In this document: positions 25,943 through 34,775 of the stretch, one piece after another | Position numbering within the stretch: the first letter of the stretch is position 1 | Layout: every line of letters starts with the position of its first letter | Source of the DNA: Geomonas diazotrophica | GTDB taxonomy: Bacteria > Desulfobacterota > Desulfuromonadia > Geobacterales > Geobacteraceae | DNA: 64,000 nucleotides | NCBI RefSeq assembly: GCF_018919385.1 | Contig: NZ_JAHLMF010000010.1 | Span: forward strand, 91,683 to 155,682 | Reading direction: 5' to 3' | Translations under genes and position numbers: made by a program | The notes under the pieces: generated by a model | The model's database searches: none | Seen by the model: the letters and a program-made list of their open reading frames with translations, nothing else | What the model was told of the DNA's origin: nothing

Positions 25943-28087
25943 GTGACACAGGAAATCGCGAACATGCCTTTTGGGGATCTGCTGACGGAGTTGAAGAAGC
26001 TCCCCATGCTGGCGCGCTACAGCCTTACGCTATATCGCAGGCGTAGCGGCACCGTTGCGTCCGCCCGGCGTTTCGAGTCCTGTGCCACCCTCGTCGAGGA
26101 TCCCCTGTGCCGAGAGGTCTCGCGGCATTTCTTCGAGGAGGACATGGAGGTGTTCTTCGAGGAGGGAACCCCCTCGGTCTGCCGCTATGGCGGCGGTTTC
26201 TTTGGTTTTCTGATCCCCTTCAACATGTCGGGAGAGGATTTCTGCCTGGTGGGTGACGGCGTCCGCGAGGAGTCCATAGACCTGTGGCAGCTGGCATCCC
26301 TCGCACATAACGGAGGGGATGCCTTTTCGCTGCTTCCTCACGTGGAATCGCTATGTACGGCGAACTACGAGGAGGTTGAGGAGGTCGCCGAGCAGGTAAG
26401 GCGCAGGGTCGAGCTGTACAGGCTCCCCTCGCGCACGCAGCAGGAGCTCCCGGCTGTGGCGCACCCGCAGGACGCGGTCGGCGACGAGGCGCTGTACGCC
26501 GTGTCCCAGGCTCTGGAAAGGTTGGACAAGGTCGGCACCGTTACCGCCTGCATCGCCATCTGCTGCGAGACCATCGTCACCGCGTTTCAGGCCGCGCGCA
26601 TCGCCGTCGCCCTCCCCGACGCCGAAGGAAAGTCCTTCCCGGTGACCGGCGTCTGGGGACTTCCCGAGGAGTTGGGAACCATCGACGGCGACTCGCTGCA
26701 GCTCCTCGTGGCGCCGGACAAGGCGAAGAAGACCGTGCTCTGGGACGGCAAGATGCGCGCCGCCCTGCCAGAAGTGACGGCCACCGTCTGCACCGTTTTC
26801 CCGCTCAAGGCACAGGGAGAGCGGCTCGGTTTCCTGGCCATCTTCGATACCGACATCCTCCCCAACGCCGCGCTGCTCATCTCCATGCTCGCCGGCGCCA
26901 TGGCCGGCAAGCTCTCGGTTATCGTCAAGGACGCCACCCGCAGCAAGGAGAACGCCCTTTCCGAACGGCTCATGTCGCTCACCGACACGCTCCTGCAGAT
27001 CGACAGCAAGGACCTGCTTTACGAGTCCATACTGAAGATCGCTTCCGATCTCATCGAGGCGACCCAGGGGTCCATCATGCTGATCGACAAGGACGGTGTC
27101 GGGATGCAGATCGTATTCACCCTCGGCATGACGCTCAACATAGCCCGCTGCCTGCAGCTCAAGGTCGGCAAGGGGATCGCCGGCATGGTCGCCAAGACCG
27201 GGCAGCCGCTGCTGGTCAACGACGTCGAAAAGGACAGCAGGGTCGCCATGGCCAACAGGCTCCGCTTCAAGTCGAAGTCGCTCATCTGTATCCCGCTCAA
27301 GCTGAAGGAGAAGGTGATCGGGGTGCTGAACCTCTCCGACAAGAAGAACCTGCGCCCGTTCACCCACTCCGACCTGCAGCTGCTCACCTCCTTCGCCAAC
27401 CTCGCCTCCCTCATGATCGAGCGCACCGAGGTGCTGGAGGAGTCGGAACGCTTCGAGCAGCTCTCCGTCACCGACCCCCTCACCGGCCTTTACAACCGCC
27501 GCTTCCTGAAGAGCAGGCTGGAGGAGGAGCTGAACCGGAGCATACGCCAGGGGCTGAACCTCACCGTCATCTTCATCGACCTCGATTTCTTCAAGAGCTA
27601 CAACGACCTCTGCGGGCACCTAGCCGGTGACGAGGCGCTCAAGCTCACCGCCGACATCATCAAGGATTCGCTGCGCGAGATGGACATCGTTGCGCGCTAC
27701 GGCGGCGAGGAGTTCTGCGCCGTGCTGCCGGGAACCTCCAAGGCGGAGGCGATGATCGTGGCGGAGAGGATCCGTTTCGAGATCGAGAGCAAGCGCTTCC
27801 CCGGAGAGAGCGACATCCCCCTCAGGCGCCTCACCGCGAGCCTGGGCGTGGCCTCCTTCCCCGAGGACGGCAGGACCTTCAACGACCTGGTGCACGCCTC
27901 CGACATCGCCCTTTACGAGGCGAAGGCGCGCGGGCGCAACAGGATCGTTGCCGCGCGCACCTCCTCGCAGTCGGCAGAATCGAAGCACGAGGCACCGGAA
28001 CCGCGCCCGGTGCAGACCCAGAGCAACCTCGCTAAGACCCTGGATTTCAACACGTATTTGGAAGCCTCGCTGCAGTCGAAAAGCTGA
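25943..28087 (+). CDS. GAF-GGDEF diguanylate cyclase
   Basis: 714 residues, predicted cytoplasmic. An unknown N-terminal region (1-170) is followed by two GAF-like domains (about 185-330 and 345-505) and a GGDEF domain with RYGGEEF near 583-589. REMD lies five residues before the signature, matching the inhibitory site. It makes c-di-GMP. The GTG at 25943 follows GGAG at modest spacing; an ATG eight codons later is possible. It begins a same-strand series with the PilZ and HD-GYP genes, with a 244-base gap after it that may hold another promoter. Confidence 0.9.
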   Translation: MTQEIANMPFGDLLTELKKLPMLARYSLTLYRRRSGTVASARRFESCATLVEDPLCREVSRHFFEEDMEVFFEEGTPSVCRYGGGFFGFLIPFNMSGEDFCLVGDGVREESIDLWQLASLAHNGGDAFSLLPHVESLCTANYEEVEEVAEQVRRRVELYRLPSRTQQELPAVAHPQDAVGDEALYAVSQALERLDKVGTVTACIAICCETIVTAFQAARIAVALPDAEGKSFPVTGVWGLPEELGTIDGDSLQLLVAPDKAKKTVLWDGKMRAALPEVTATVCTVFPLKAQGERLGFLAIFDTDILPNAALLISMLAGAMAGKLSVIVKDATRSKENALSERLMSLTDTLLQIDSKDLLYESILKIASDLIEATQGSIMLIDKDGVGMQIVFTLGMTLNIARCLQLKVGKGIAGMVAKTGQPLLVNDVEKDSRVAMANRLRFKSKSLICIPLKLKEKVIGVLNLSDKKNLRPFTHSDLQLLTSFANLASLMIERTEVLEESERFEQLSVTDPLTGLYNRRFLKSRLEEELNRSIRQGLNLTVIFIDLDFFKSYNDLCGHLAGDEALKLTADIIKDSLREMDIVARYGGEEFCAVLPGTSKAEAMIVAERIRFEIESKRFPGESDIPLRRLTASLGVASFPEDGRTFNDLVHASDIALYEAKARGRNRIVAARTSSQSAESKHEAPEPRPVQTQSNLAKTLDFNTYLEASLQSKS

Positions 28088-28220
28088 AGATCGCGGCGGC
28101 GTCTCCCCTTCCCCGGCCGAACCATATCCCGACCTCACCTTTCACACCCGGACACCATATTTTTTCTTCAGTCACACATCGTTTTAATAGTGAAAAACTA
28201 TCCGAATCATGCTAATAATC

Positions 28221-28251
28221 GCTACGCGTAGCCGATGGACGCTTTGCGTCC
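28221..28251. repeat. Paired small palindromes upstream of the PilZ gene
   Basis: GCTACGCGTAGC (28221-28232, perfect palindrome) followed by GGACGC-TTT-GCGTCC (28237-28251, perfect 6-bp hairpin). They lie in the 244-base gap between the cyclase and PilZ genes. There is no T tract, so they are not a classic terminator. Confidence 0.55.
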
Positions 28252-28331
28252 CACTGAGAACATTGGCCCACTGATAAAACGCCACAGCCAATAGTTTCTC
28301 CAGTCGTCATCAAGGCGGCCATGAGGTAGTG

Positions 28332-30419
28332 ATGAAAGACGCCAGCAAGATTTTACAATTTGCCCGGCCCGACACTGTAATAGAGTTTTCTCCCGGATCC
28401 GAAAAGGAGGTCGGGCTCAATAAGCTGATCAACAAACTTAATTTCGTCAACTTCCAAGAAGACTCCATCCTTGTCAATTTCCGGCACACAAAATACCCCC
28501 GAACGGTAACGGTCGAAGCGGTTCCCCTCCCCTGTTTGAAAAACAAGCTCGAATGCCGCTGGGTCTCGGTCGACTCGATCAACGCGACCACCAACGGTTG
28601 TGCCTTCGAGAGCATCTTCGTGGTCAGCGGCCACCGCATGATCACGGCGACACCGGAACTGATCAGCATCAGCGACGAAGGCGCCGTCTTCCTTCTTCCC
28701 GAGAAGTGCATCGAGGTCAACTACCGCAAGTCCCGGCGCCACCCGTGCCAGGGTGTCTCCGCGGAGCTTTTCCAAAACGGGGCCCGTTTCCAGGGAACCC
28801 TCATCGATTTCAGCGCCATCTCCTTCAGGATCCAGGTCCAGGGCGACGGCAGCCGCACCTTCAATTGGATAAACAGCGAAGCGCCGCTTCAGGTGGTGTT
28901 GACTAACGACAGCACGACCCTGTACTCCGCCGAGTGCCGCATCACGTCGCAGACCCTCGGGCACAGGGACAGGATCTACCTGCTTGAGCCGTTGCAGGGA
29001 CGCATGCAGCGCTTCAAGGCGAAGGAAATCCGCAGCTGCCGGCACGAACTGCTCCCCCTCCCCAACGCCGTGTTCAGGCACCCCTTGAGCCAGAAAAACG
29101 TCGACCTCAAGGTGCTGGACATCTCCGGCTCCGGCTTCTCGGTCTGTGAGGACGTGGAGTCGAGCGTGCTCCTCCCCGGCATGATCCTCCCCGAGCTCGA
29201 GCTGCGCATCGGCAACAGCTTCGCCACCAAGTGCTCCGCCCAGGTCATCTACCGCGACGACGCCTCCAAGCAGGAGAAGGCGCCCGTGGTGAAGTGCGGC
29301 CTGTGCTTTTTGGACATGGACATCAGGGACCACGTAAGCCTGCTGTCGCTTCTCTATCTCGCCAAGAACAGGCACTCCTACGTGAGCACCCAGGTGGACC
29401 TTGACGACCTGTGGCAATTCTTCTTCGACACAGGCTTCATCTACCCGGAGAAGTACCACTTCGTGCAGGTAAACAAGACCCACCTCAAGGAGACCTACAA
29501 GAGGCTCTACACGGAAAACCCCGGCATCGCGCGGCATTTCATCTACCAGGAGCACGGCAACATCCTGGGGCACCTGGCGATGCTGCGCTTTTACCAGGGG
29601 ACCTGGCTCGTGCATCACCACGCGGCCAACAAGTCCGAGTCGAACCAGGCCGGGCTGATTGTCCTCGACCACCTTTCCAACTCGATCAACGACTCCTACA
29701 ACCTGAAGTCGTCCCACATGGACTACCTGATCTGCTACTACAAGCCGGAGAACAGGTTCCCCGCCCGCATCTTCGGCGGATTCGAGAAGCATCTGGACGA
29801 CAAGAAGGGCTGCTCGACCGACACCTTCGTCTACTTCCACTACCAGCGCACCTTCTCCGACAACTGGAATTTCGCCGGCCCCTGGAGTCTCACCCGCACC
29901 ACCCGCGAGGACCTGCTGGAGCTCGAGGCGTTCTACGAGCAGCACTGCGGCGGCTTGATGCTGAACGCCCTCGACCTGGAGCCGGGCATGAGCGACTGCA
30001 ACGATTTGTCGCACGATTACCAGCAGGCGGGTTTCTCGCTGCAGCGCCACCACTACACCCTGAAGCGCAACGGAGTAGTGAAGGCGGTGGTTATGATCAA
30101 CGTCTCCGACGTCGGCCTCAACCTCTCCGACCTCACCAACTGCGTCAAGGTGCTGGTGCTGGACCAGGAACAGTTCCCCAAGGAGATCCTGTTCATAGCC
30201 CTCTCCATCATCACGCACAAGTACCAGCAAAACGACATACCGGTGATGGTGTACCCGGAAAGCTACGCCGAGGCCACCAACCTCCCCTTCGAGAGGAAGT
30301 ACACCCTGTGGGCCTTCAACGCCCAGACGCAGACCTCCAACTTCATCAAGTTCCTAGGCGACCTCCATAGCCGAAACAAAAGCAAAAAGACGCACGGGAC
30401 GGCGGCAAACGGTACCTAG
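28332..30419 (+). CDS. Large protein with two PilZ-like domains and an unknown C-terminal domain
   Basis: 695 residues, no signal or membrane span. The first PilZ-like region has RKSRRHP near residue 131 and DFSAISF near 157. The second has RHPLSQ near 248 and DISGSGF near 263. PilZ domains bind c-di-GMP through an RxxxR motif and a D/NxSxxG motif; the second copy keeps the latter best. Residues about 340-695 are unrecognised, with motifs such as RHFIYQEHGNILGHLAM that loosely recall acyltransferase folds. Start at ATG 28332 after GAGG. The HD-GYP gene follows 9 bases later, so the two are likely co-transcribed. Confidence 0.82.
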   Translation: MKDASKILQFARPDTVIEFSPGSEKEVGLNKLINKLNFVNFQEDSILVNFRHTKYPRTVTVEAVPLPCLKNKLECRWVSVDSINATTNGCAFESIFVVSGHRMITATPELISISDEGAVFLLPEKCIEVNYRKSRRHPCQGVSAELFQNGARFQGTLIDFSAISFRIQVQGDGSRTFNWINSEAPLQVVLTNDSTTLYSAECRITSQTLGHRDRIYLLEPLQGRMQRFKAKEIRSCRHELLPLPNAVFRHPLSQKNVDLKVLDISGSGFSVCEDVESSVLLPGMILPELELRIGNSFATKCSAQVIYRDDASKQEKAPVVKCGLCFLDMDIRDHVSLLSLLYLAKNRHSYVSTQVDLDDLWQFFFDTGFIYPEKYHFVQVNKTHLKETYKRLYTENPGIARHFIYQEHGNILGHLAMLRFYQGTWLVHHHAANKSESNQAGLIVLDHLSNSINDSYNLKSSHMDYLICYYKPENRFPARIFGGFEKHLDDKKGCSTDTFVYFHYQRTFSDNWNFAGPWSLTRTTREDLLELEAFYEQHCGGLMLNALDLEPGMSDCNDLSHDYQQAGFSLQRHHYTLKRNGVVKAVVMINVSDVGLNLSDLTNCVKVLVLDQEQFPKEILFIALSIITHKYQQNDIPVMVYPESYAEATNLPFERKYTLWAFNAQTQTSNFIKFLGDLHSRNKSKKTHGTAANGT

Positions 30420-30428
30420 GGCTACGAG

Positions 30429-32360
30429 ATGAGCACACCGCTATACAACAGCAGCATTATCGACACGTACATAAAGCTCATCAAGAGCAAGTACAACTTC
30501 GTCAACATCGGCGACTTGCTGAGCTACGCCAACATGACACCGCTGGAGGTTGCCGACCAGGGTCACTGGTTCACCCAGGAGCAGGTCAACCTCTTCTACG
30601 AGCGGTTGCTCAAGCTGACCGGCAACGAGAACATAGCGCGCGAGGCAGGCAGGTACGCGGCGTCCCCGGAAGCGATGGGGATCCTCAGGCAGTACTTCCT
30701 CGGGCTCGTAGGTCCGGCACGCGCCTACAGCCTCATAGGCGACACGGTCAACAGCAACTTCGTCAGGTCCTCGGTCTACACCTCGAAGCAGCTCAGCGGC
30801 AACAGCTACGAGATCACGGTCACCCCCAGGCCCGGCACGCAAGAAGAACAGTACCAGTGCCAGAACCGGATGGGGTTCTTCGAGGCGGTCGCCAACCTCT
30901 TCCAACCAAGGCTCCCCCGCATCGAACACCCCGAGTGCATGTTCAACGGCGACCCGGTCTGCCGCTACATCGTCACCTGGGAACAGACCAACGCCGGCTT
31001 CTGGCAGTTCACCCGGAACTACGCCGCCATCGCCGTCTTCATCATCATCGCCTTTTGCTACAAGGCCGATCAGATGAAGACCATCTACCTGGTGGCGCCC
31101 TGGGCGCTGGTCCTGCTCATGGCCATCAAGATCTGCTCGCTGCGCAGCGAAAAGAGCGCCCTGCTCACCAGCCAGAAAAGCCTCAAGGACCTGACCGACA
31201 ACCTGTTCAAGCGGATGGAGATCAACTACAACAACGCCCTGGTCACCAACGAGATCGGCCAGGTGATCAGCAGGCAGACCGAGGTGAAGGAGATCCTCTC
31301 CAGCGTGATCCAGATCCTGGAAAAGCGCCTCGATTACAGCCGCGGCCTCATCCTGCTCAGCAATCCGGACAAGTCGAGGCTGGTCTTCCAGGCGGGATTT
31401 GGCTACCACGACGAACAGCTGGCCTTTCTGGGCAAGACCACCTTCCACCTGGACCGCCCCGACTCCAAGGGTGTCTTCGTGATCTCCTTCCGGGAGCAGC
31501 GCCCCTTCCTGGTCGCTGACGTCAAGGACATCGAGGGGAACCTGTCCGGCAAGAGCCAGAACTTCGCCAAGCAGCTCCTCTCCCAGACCTTCATCTGCTG
31601 CCCGATCATCTGCGAGGGTGAATCGCTGGGGATCATCGCCGTCGACAACCTGAAATCGAAGCGGCCGCTGGTGCAAAGCGACGTGTCCCTGCTGATGGGG
31701 ATCGCCCCCGTTATCGGCATCAGCATGCGCAACGCGAAGCTGCACGAGGCGAAGTCGAACCAGTTCAGCTCGTTTTTGAAGGTCATGGCGGCGTCGATCG
31801 ACGCCCGGGACCCGCTCACCGCCGGCCACTCCGAGAAGGTGACCGAGTACTCGGACGAGATCTGCGAGGAACTGGGACTCCCCCGCGCCGAGCGGGAGAT
31901 GATCAGGGTGGCGGCGCTTCTGCACGACTACGGCAAGATCGGGGTTCCCGATGCCATACTGAAGAAAAACGGCAGGCTGTCCGACCTCGAGTACGAGATC
32001 GTCAAGACCCACTGCCACAAGACCCGCGACATCCTGGAGCAGGTCAATTTCGAGGGGATTTACCGGGCAGTGCCGGAGATCGCCGGCGCACACCATGAAA
32101 AGGTCGACGGCTCCGGCTACCCGAAGGGATTAAAAGGGAAGGACATACCGCTGGGGGCGAAGATCATCGCGGTGGCGGACTTCTACGAGGCGGTGACCTC
32201 GCAGCGCCACTACCGCGCCCCGATGCGGGTCGAGGAGGCCTTCCGCCTGCTCAGGGAAGGGGCTGGGAACCATTTCGACAGCAACATCGTCGAGGCGCTG
32301 ATCACCTGCCGCCTGCGGGCCGCGGAGGAGAGCCCCCCGGCGGCGCTGCACGAGGCCTAG
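30429..32360 (+). CDS. HD-GYP c-di-GMP phosphodiesterase with shared N-terminal sensor and GAF
   Basis: 643 residues. The N-terminal sensor (1-180, ending IEHPECMFNGDPVCRYIVTW), two hydrophobic helices (about 195-235), a coiled coil and a GAF domain (about 265-435) match the histidine kinase at 23331-25415. The output is instead an HD-GYP domain: LLHDYGKIG near 497, HHEKVDGSGYP near 555. HD-GYP domains hydrolyse c-di-GMP to pGpG or GMP. It directly follows the PilZ gene. Its stop overlaps that of the convergent methyltransferase as CTAG. Confidence 0.92.
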   Translation: MSTPLYNSSIIDTYIKLIKSKYNFVNIGDLLSYANMTPLEVADQGHWFTQEQVNLFYERLLKLTGNENIAREAGRYAASPEAMGILRQYFLGLVGPARAYSLIGDTVNSNFVRSSVYTSKQLSGNSYEITVTPRPGTQEEQYQCQNRMGFFEAVANLFQPRLPRIEHPECMFNGDPVCRYIVTWEQTNAGFWQFTRNYAAIAVFIIIAFCYKADQMKTIYLVAPWALVLLMAIKICSLRSEKSALLTSQKSLKDLTDNLFKRMEINYNNALVTNEIGQVISRQTEVKEILSSVIQILEKRLDYSRGLILLSNPDKSRLVFQAGFGYHDEQLAFLGKTTFHLDRPDSKGVFVISFREQRPFLVADVKDIEGNLSGKSQNFAKQLLSQTFICCPIICEGESLGIIAVDNLKSKRPLVQSDVSLLMGIAPVIGISMRNAKLHEAKSNQFSSFLKVMAASIDARDPLTAGHSEKVTEYSDEICEELGLPRAEREMIRVAALLHDYGKIGVPDAILKKNGRLSDLEYEIVKTHCHKTRDILEQVNFEGIYRAVPEIAGAHHEKVDGSGYPKGLKGKDIPLGAKIIAVADFYEAVTSQRHYRAPMRVEEAFRLLREGAGNHFDSNIVEALITCRLRAAEESPPAALHEA

Positions 32361-33163
32361 GGCTTGCGCCCGCGGCAGGAGATGATCGGTGTGTAGGTGA
32401 AGCGGCGGGGATTGGCGAAGAAGGCGCGGAACTCGCTCAAAAACTCCTCGTACCCCCCCTCGTACTCGTCGAAGCCGTAGCCCGACCTCTTGGCGGCCAC
32501 CTCGACCTTCTTGGTCCAGTTGAATTCGTCAACCTCTTTCAGTTCCCCGAAGATCTGGTGGTGCGCCTCGACCTTCACGTCGATGTCCTGGAAGCCGAGG
32601 TCGTAGAGAAAGGAGTACAGCTTCCTCCCGACGTAGGGGTCGAAGTTGTCGTTTTCTTCCAGGCTCTTGATGGTGGCGGCCACGGCACGCTCCATGCGCG
32701 GGGATTGGCCGAAATGGCTGAGGCAGTTGTGATCGAGGTCGATCAGGCAGAGTATCCCCCCCGGCTTCAGCGCCGCCGAGATGTTGCGTACCAGCTCGAA
32801 GCAGTGGGAGAGGTGGTACTCGAGGACGAACCTGCACCAGGCGAAGTCGAACTGACCCACCCCGGCGAGCGGCTGGTACAGGTCGCAGCGCTCGAAGCTT
32901 ACCGTGCTGGAACCGTAGTGCTGGCGGGCAAAGGCAAGCCGCTGCTCGGACAGGTCGACCCCCACGGCCCGACCTCCCGGCTGCACCAGTTCCCCGAGCA
33001 TGCTGGTCGTTTTGCCGGGGCCGCAGCCGATATCGATGACACTCATGCCCGGCGTGAGGCCGGCCCAGCGCGCCTGCTTCTCGGTCACAGCGTTGTCTGT
33101 CTTCATGTCGAGCCGAAGGGATTCTCCGGCGTGCTCCATAAGGTACCGTCTTTCTGACTGCAT
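32357..33163 (-). CDS. Class I SAM-dependent methyltransferase
   Basis: 268 residues. The SAM motif I, VIDIGCGPGKTTSML, lies near residues 44-58. VGVDLSEQRL follows, and ALKPGGILCLIDLDH near 133 is a typical post-motif. The substrate is unknown; the layout resembles small-molecule methyltransferases of the UbiE/type 11 group. The ATG at 33163 follows GGGAGCAGTTG. The 3' end overlaps the convergent HD-GYP gene by 4 bases, and no operon partner is seen. Confidence 0.85.
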   Translation of the reverse strand: MQSERRYLMEHAGESLRLDMKTDNAVTEKQARWAGLTPGMSVIDIGCGPGKTTSMLGELVQPGGRAVGVDLSEQRLAFARQHYGSSTVSFERCDLYQPLAGVGQFDFAWCRFVLEYHLSHCFELVRNISAALKPGGILCLIDLDHNCLSHFGQSPRMERAVAATIKSLEENDNFDPYVGRKLYSFLYDLGFQDIDVKVEAHHQIFGELKEVDEFNWTKKVEVAAKRSGYGFDEYEGGYEEFLSEFRAFFANPRRFTYTPIISCRGRKP

Positions 33164-33317
33164 CAACTGCTCCCGTTAACCGATTTGAATGACTGGGCTT
33201 TTAACACAAACCCCTTGGCGGAGTCAACCACGACCGCCATGTTACCCGTTGGCGAGGCCATTCGTCAACGTCGCATACGACACAAATGAAAATCCTACTT
33301 CAATTCCAGGAGGGTCT

Positions 33318-34592
33318 ATGAACTACAGGAAGGGTCTGATCGCGGGGCTTTTGGCCTCGGCGGTCTCGTTGGGAGCCGGTGCTCCCTCGGCGCATGCCGC
33401 CGGTTACGCCGTTTTCACCCACGGGGCCAGCGCCCTGGGCCAGGGTAACGCGGTGACCGCGCACGCCAGCGACGCCAGCACCATCTTTTACAACCCGGCC
33501 CTAATGAACCGGCTCGACGGGACCCAGCTGCTGGTAGGCACCACCGCCATATTCTCCTCCCGCGAGTACGCGAGCTCCATCGGCGGCAATCCGTCCTCCG
33601 ACGATTCGCTCTTCTTCCCGAGCCACCTCTACGTCACCCACAAGTTCAACGACCAGGTGAGCGCGGGTGTCGGGATCTTCAACCCCTTCGGCCTGGGCAC
33701 CAAGTGGGCCGACAACTGGGACGGCCGCTACATCGCCACCAGGTCCGACCTGAAGACCTTCGACATCAACCCGGTACTTTCCTACCGCGTGCTCCCGTCG
33801 CTGAGCCTTGCCGCCGGGGTCGACGTGGTGCTGCTCGACGCGACGCTGCAGCGCAAGATCCCCTCTGCCGCGCTCACCCCTTTGCTCGGGTACGCCCCGG
33901 GCACCGACATCAACCAGAAGTTCAAGGGAGACGGCACCGGCGTCGGATTCAACGTGGCAGCCGCCTGGGACCCTTGCGAGCACCTGACCGTCGGCGCCTC
34001 GTACCGCAGCCAGGTCTACGTCGACGTATCGGGTGACGCCGTTTTTGCCAGCCCCGCCCCGCTGGCGCCGCCGGTCACCGTCCTGAACAGCGGCGGGAAG
34101 ACCGACCTCACCCTCCCGCCGCAGTTCACCGCAGGCGTCGCCTTCAAGGGAATCGACAAGCTGACCCTGGAGGCGGGCGTGCGCTGGGAGGGGTGGTCCA
34201 AGTTCAAGAACCTGAACATCCGCCTCGACAACGGCAACTCGTCTCTCACCCCGAGAAACTGGAAGGACAACTGGGGGCTCAACCTGGGGGGGAGGTACCA
34301 AGTCGACCCCAGGGTCGCGCTGCTGGCCGGCTACGTCTACGGGGACAGCGCTGTGCCCGACAGCACCTTCGACCCCTCCATCCCGGACGCCAAGACCCAC
34401 GTCTTCTGCGTCGGCACCGATGTCGACCTCAAGCCCTTTACCGTCGCCGTCGCCTACGGCTACCAGTACTACGAGAACCGTAACAAGAACAACACCATCT
34501 ACGGGCTTCCCGGCATCGCGGCCACCTCGGCCAACGGCAAGTACCAAAGCGACGCGCACCTGGTCGCCCTCTCGCTGGGGTACAAGTTCTAG
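33318..34592 (+). CDS. FadL/OmpP1-family outer membrane transporter
   Basis: 424 residues. A signal peptide (about 1-28, cleavage after AHA) is followed by AGYAVFTHGASALGQGNA, the N-terminal hatch of the FadL family. It continues with ASDASTIFYNPALM (the NPA motif) and then amphipathic beta strands ending in aromatic YKF, typical of outer membrane insertion. The family imports long-chain fatty acids or aromatic hydrocarbons; the substrate here is unknown. The ATG at 33318 follows CCAGGAGGGTCT. It is monocistronic with its own terminator. Confidence 0.92.
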   Translation: MNYRKGLIAGLLASAVSLGAGAPSAHAAGYAVFTHGASALGQGNAVTAHASDASTIFYNPALMNRLDGTQLLVGTTAIFSSREYASSIGGNPSSDDSLFFPSHLYVTHKFNDQVSAGVGIFNPFGLGTKWADNWDGRYIATRSDLKTFDINPVLSYRVLPSLSLAAGVDVVLLDATLQRKIPSAALTPLLGYAPGTDINQKFKGDGTGVGFNVAAAWDPCEHLTVGASYRSQVYVDVSGDAVFASPAPLAPPVTVLNSGGKTDLTLPPQFTAGVAFKGIDKLTLEAGVRWEGWSKFKNLNIRLDNGNSSLTPRNWKDNWGLNLGGRYQVDPRVALLAGYVYGDSAVPDSTFDPSIPDAKTHVFCVGTDVDLKPFTVAVAYGYQYYENRNKNNTIYGLPGIAATSANGKYQSDAHLVALSLGYKF

Positions 34593-34612
34593 CCCGCCGG
34601 TCATACCGCATG

Positions 34613-34650
34613 AAAAAAAGGCCTCTTCCCAGCAGGGAGAGGCCTTTTTT
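34613..34650. terminator. Bidirectional terminator after the FadL-like gene
   Basis: AGGCCTCTTCCC-AGCA-GGGAGAGGCCT, flanked by seven A on the left and six T on the right. A near-perfect stem that can work on both strands. It lies 20 bases past the stop. Confidence 0.93.
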
Positions 34651-34705
34651 CATATCGTGACAGGCGCCGTCGGAGCCGGTCCCCTGGGTCCGTACTGACA
34701 ACATC

Positions 34706-34755
34706 CCCTCGCCCGCCTGGAGAGGGTGGCCGAAGGCCGGGTGAGGGCGCTGGCA
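34706..34755. repeat. GAGAGGG/GTGAGGG-type intergenic repeat
   Basis: Contains CCCTCGCCCGCCTGGAGAGGG followed by GGCCGAAGGCC and GGTGAGGG. It resembles units near 21848-21898 and 35826-35866, which points to a dispersed family in this genome. Confidence 0.5.
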
Positions 34756-34775
34756 GCTGCAACTACCTGCCGAAA

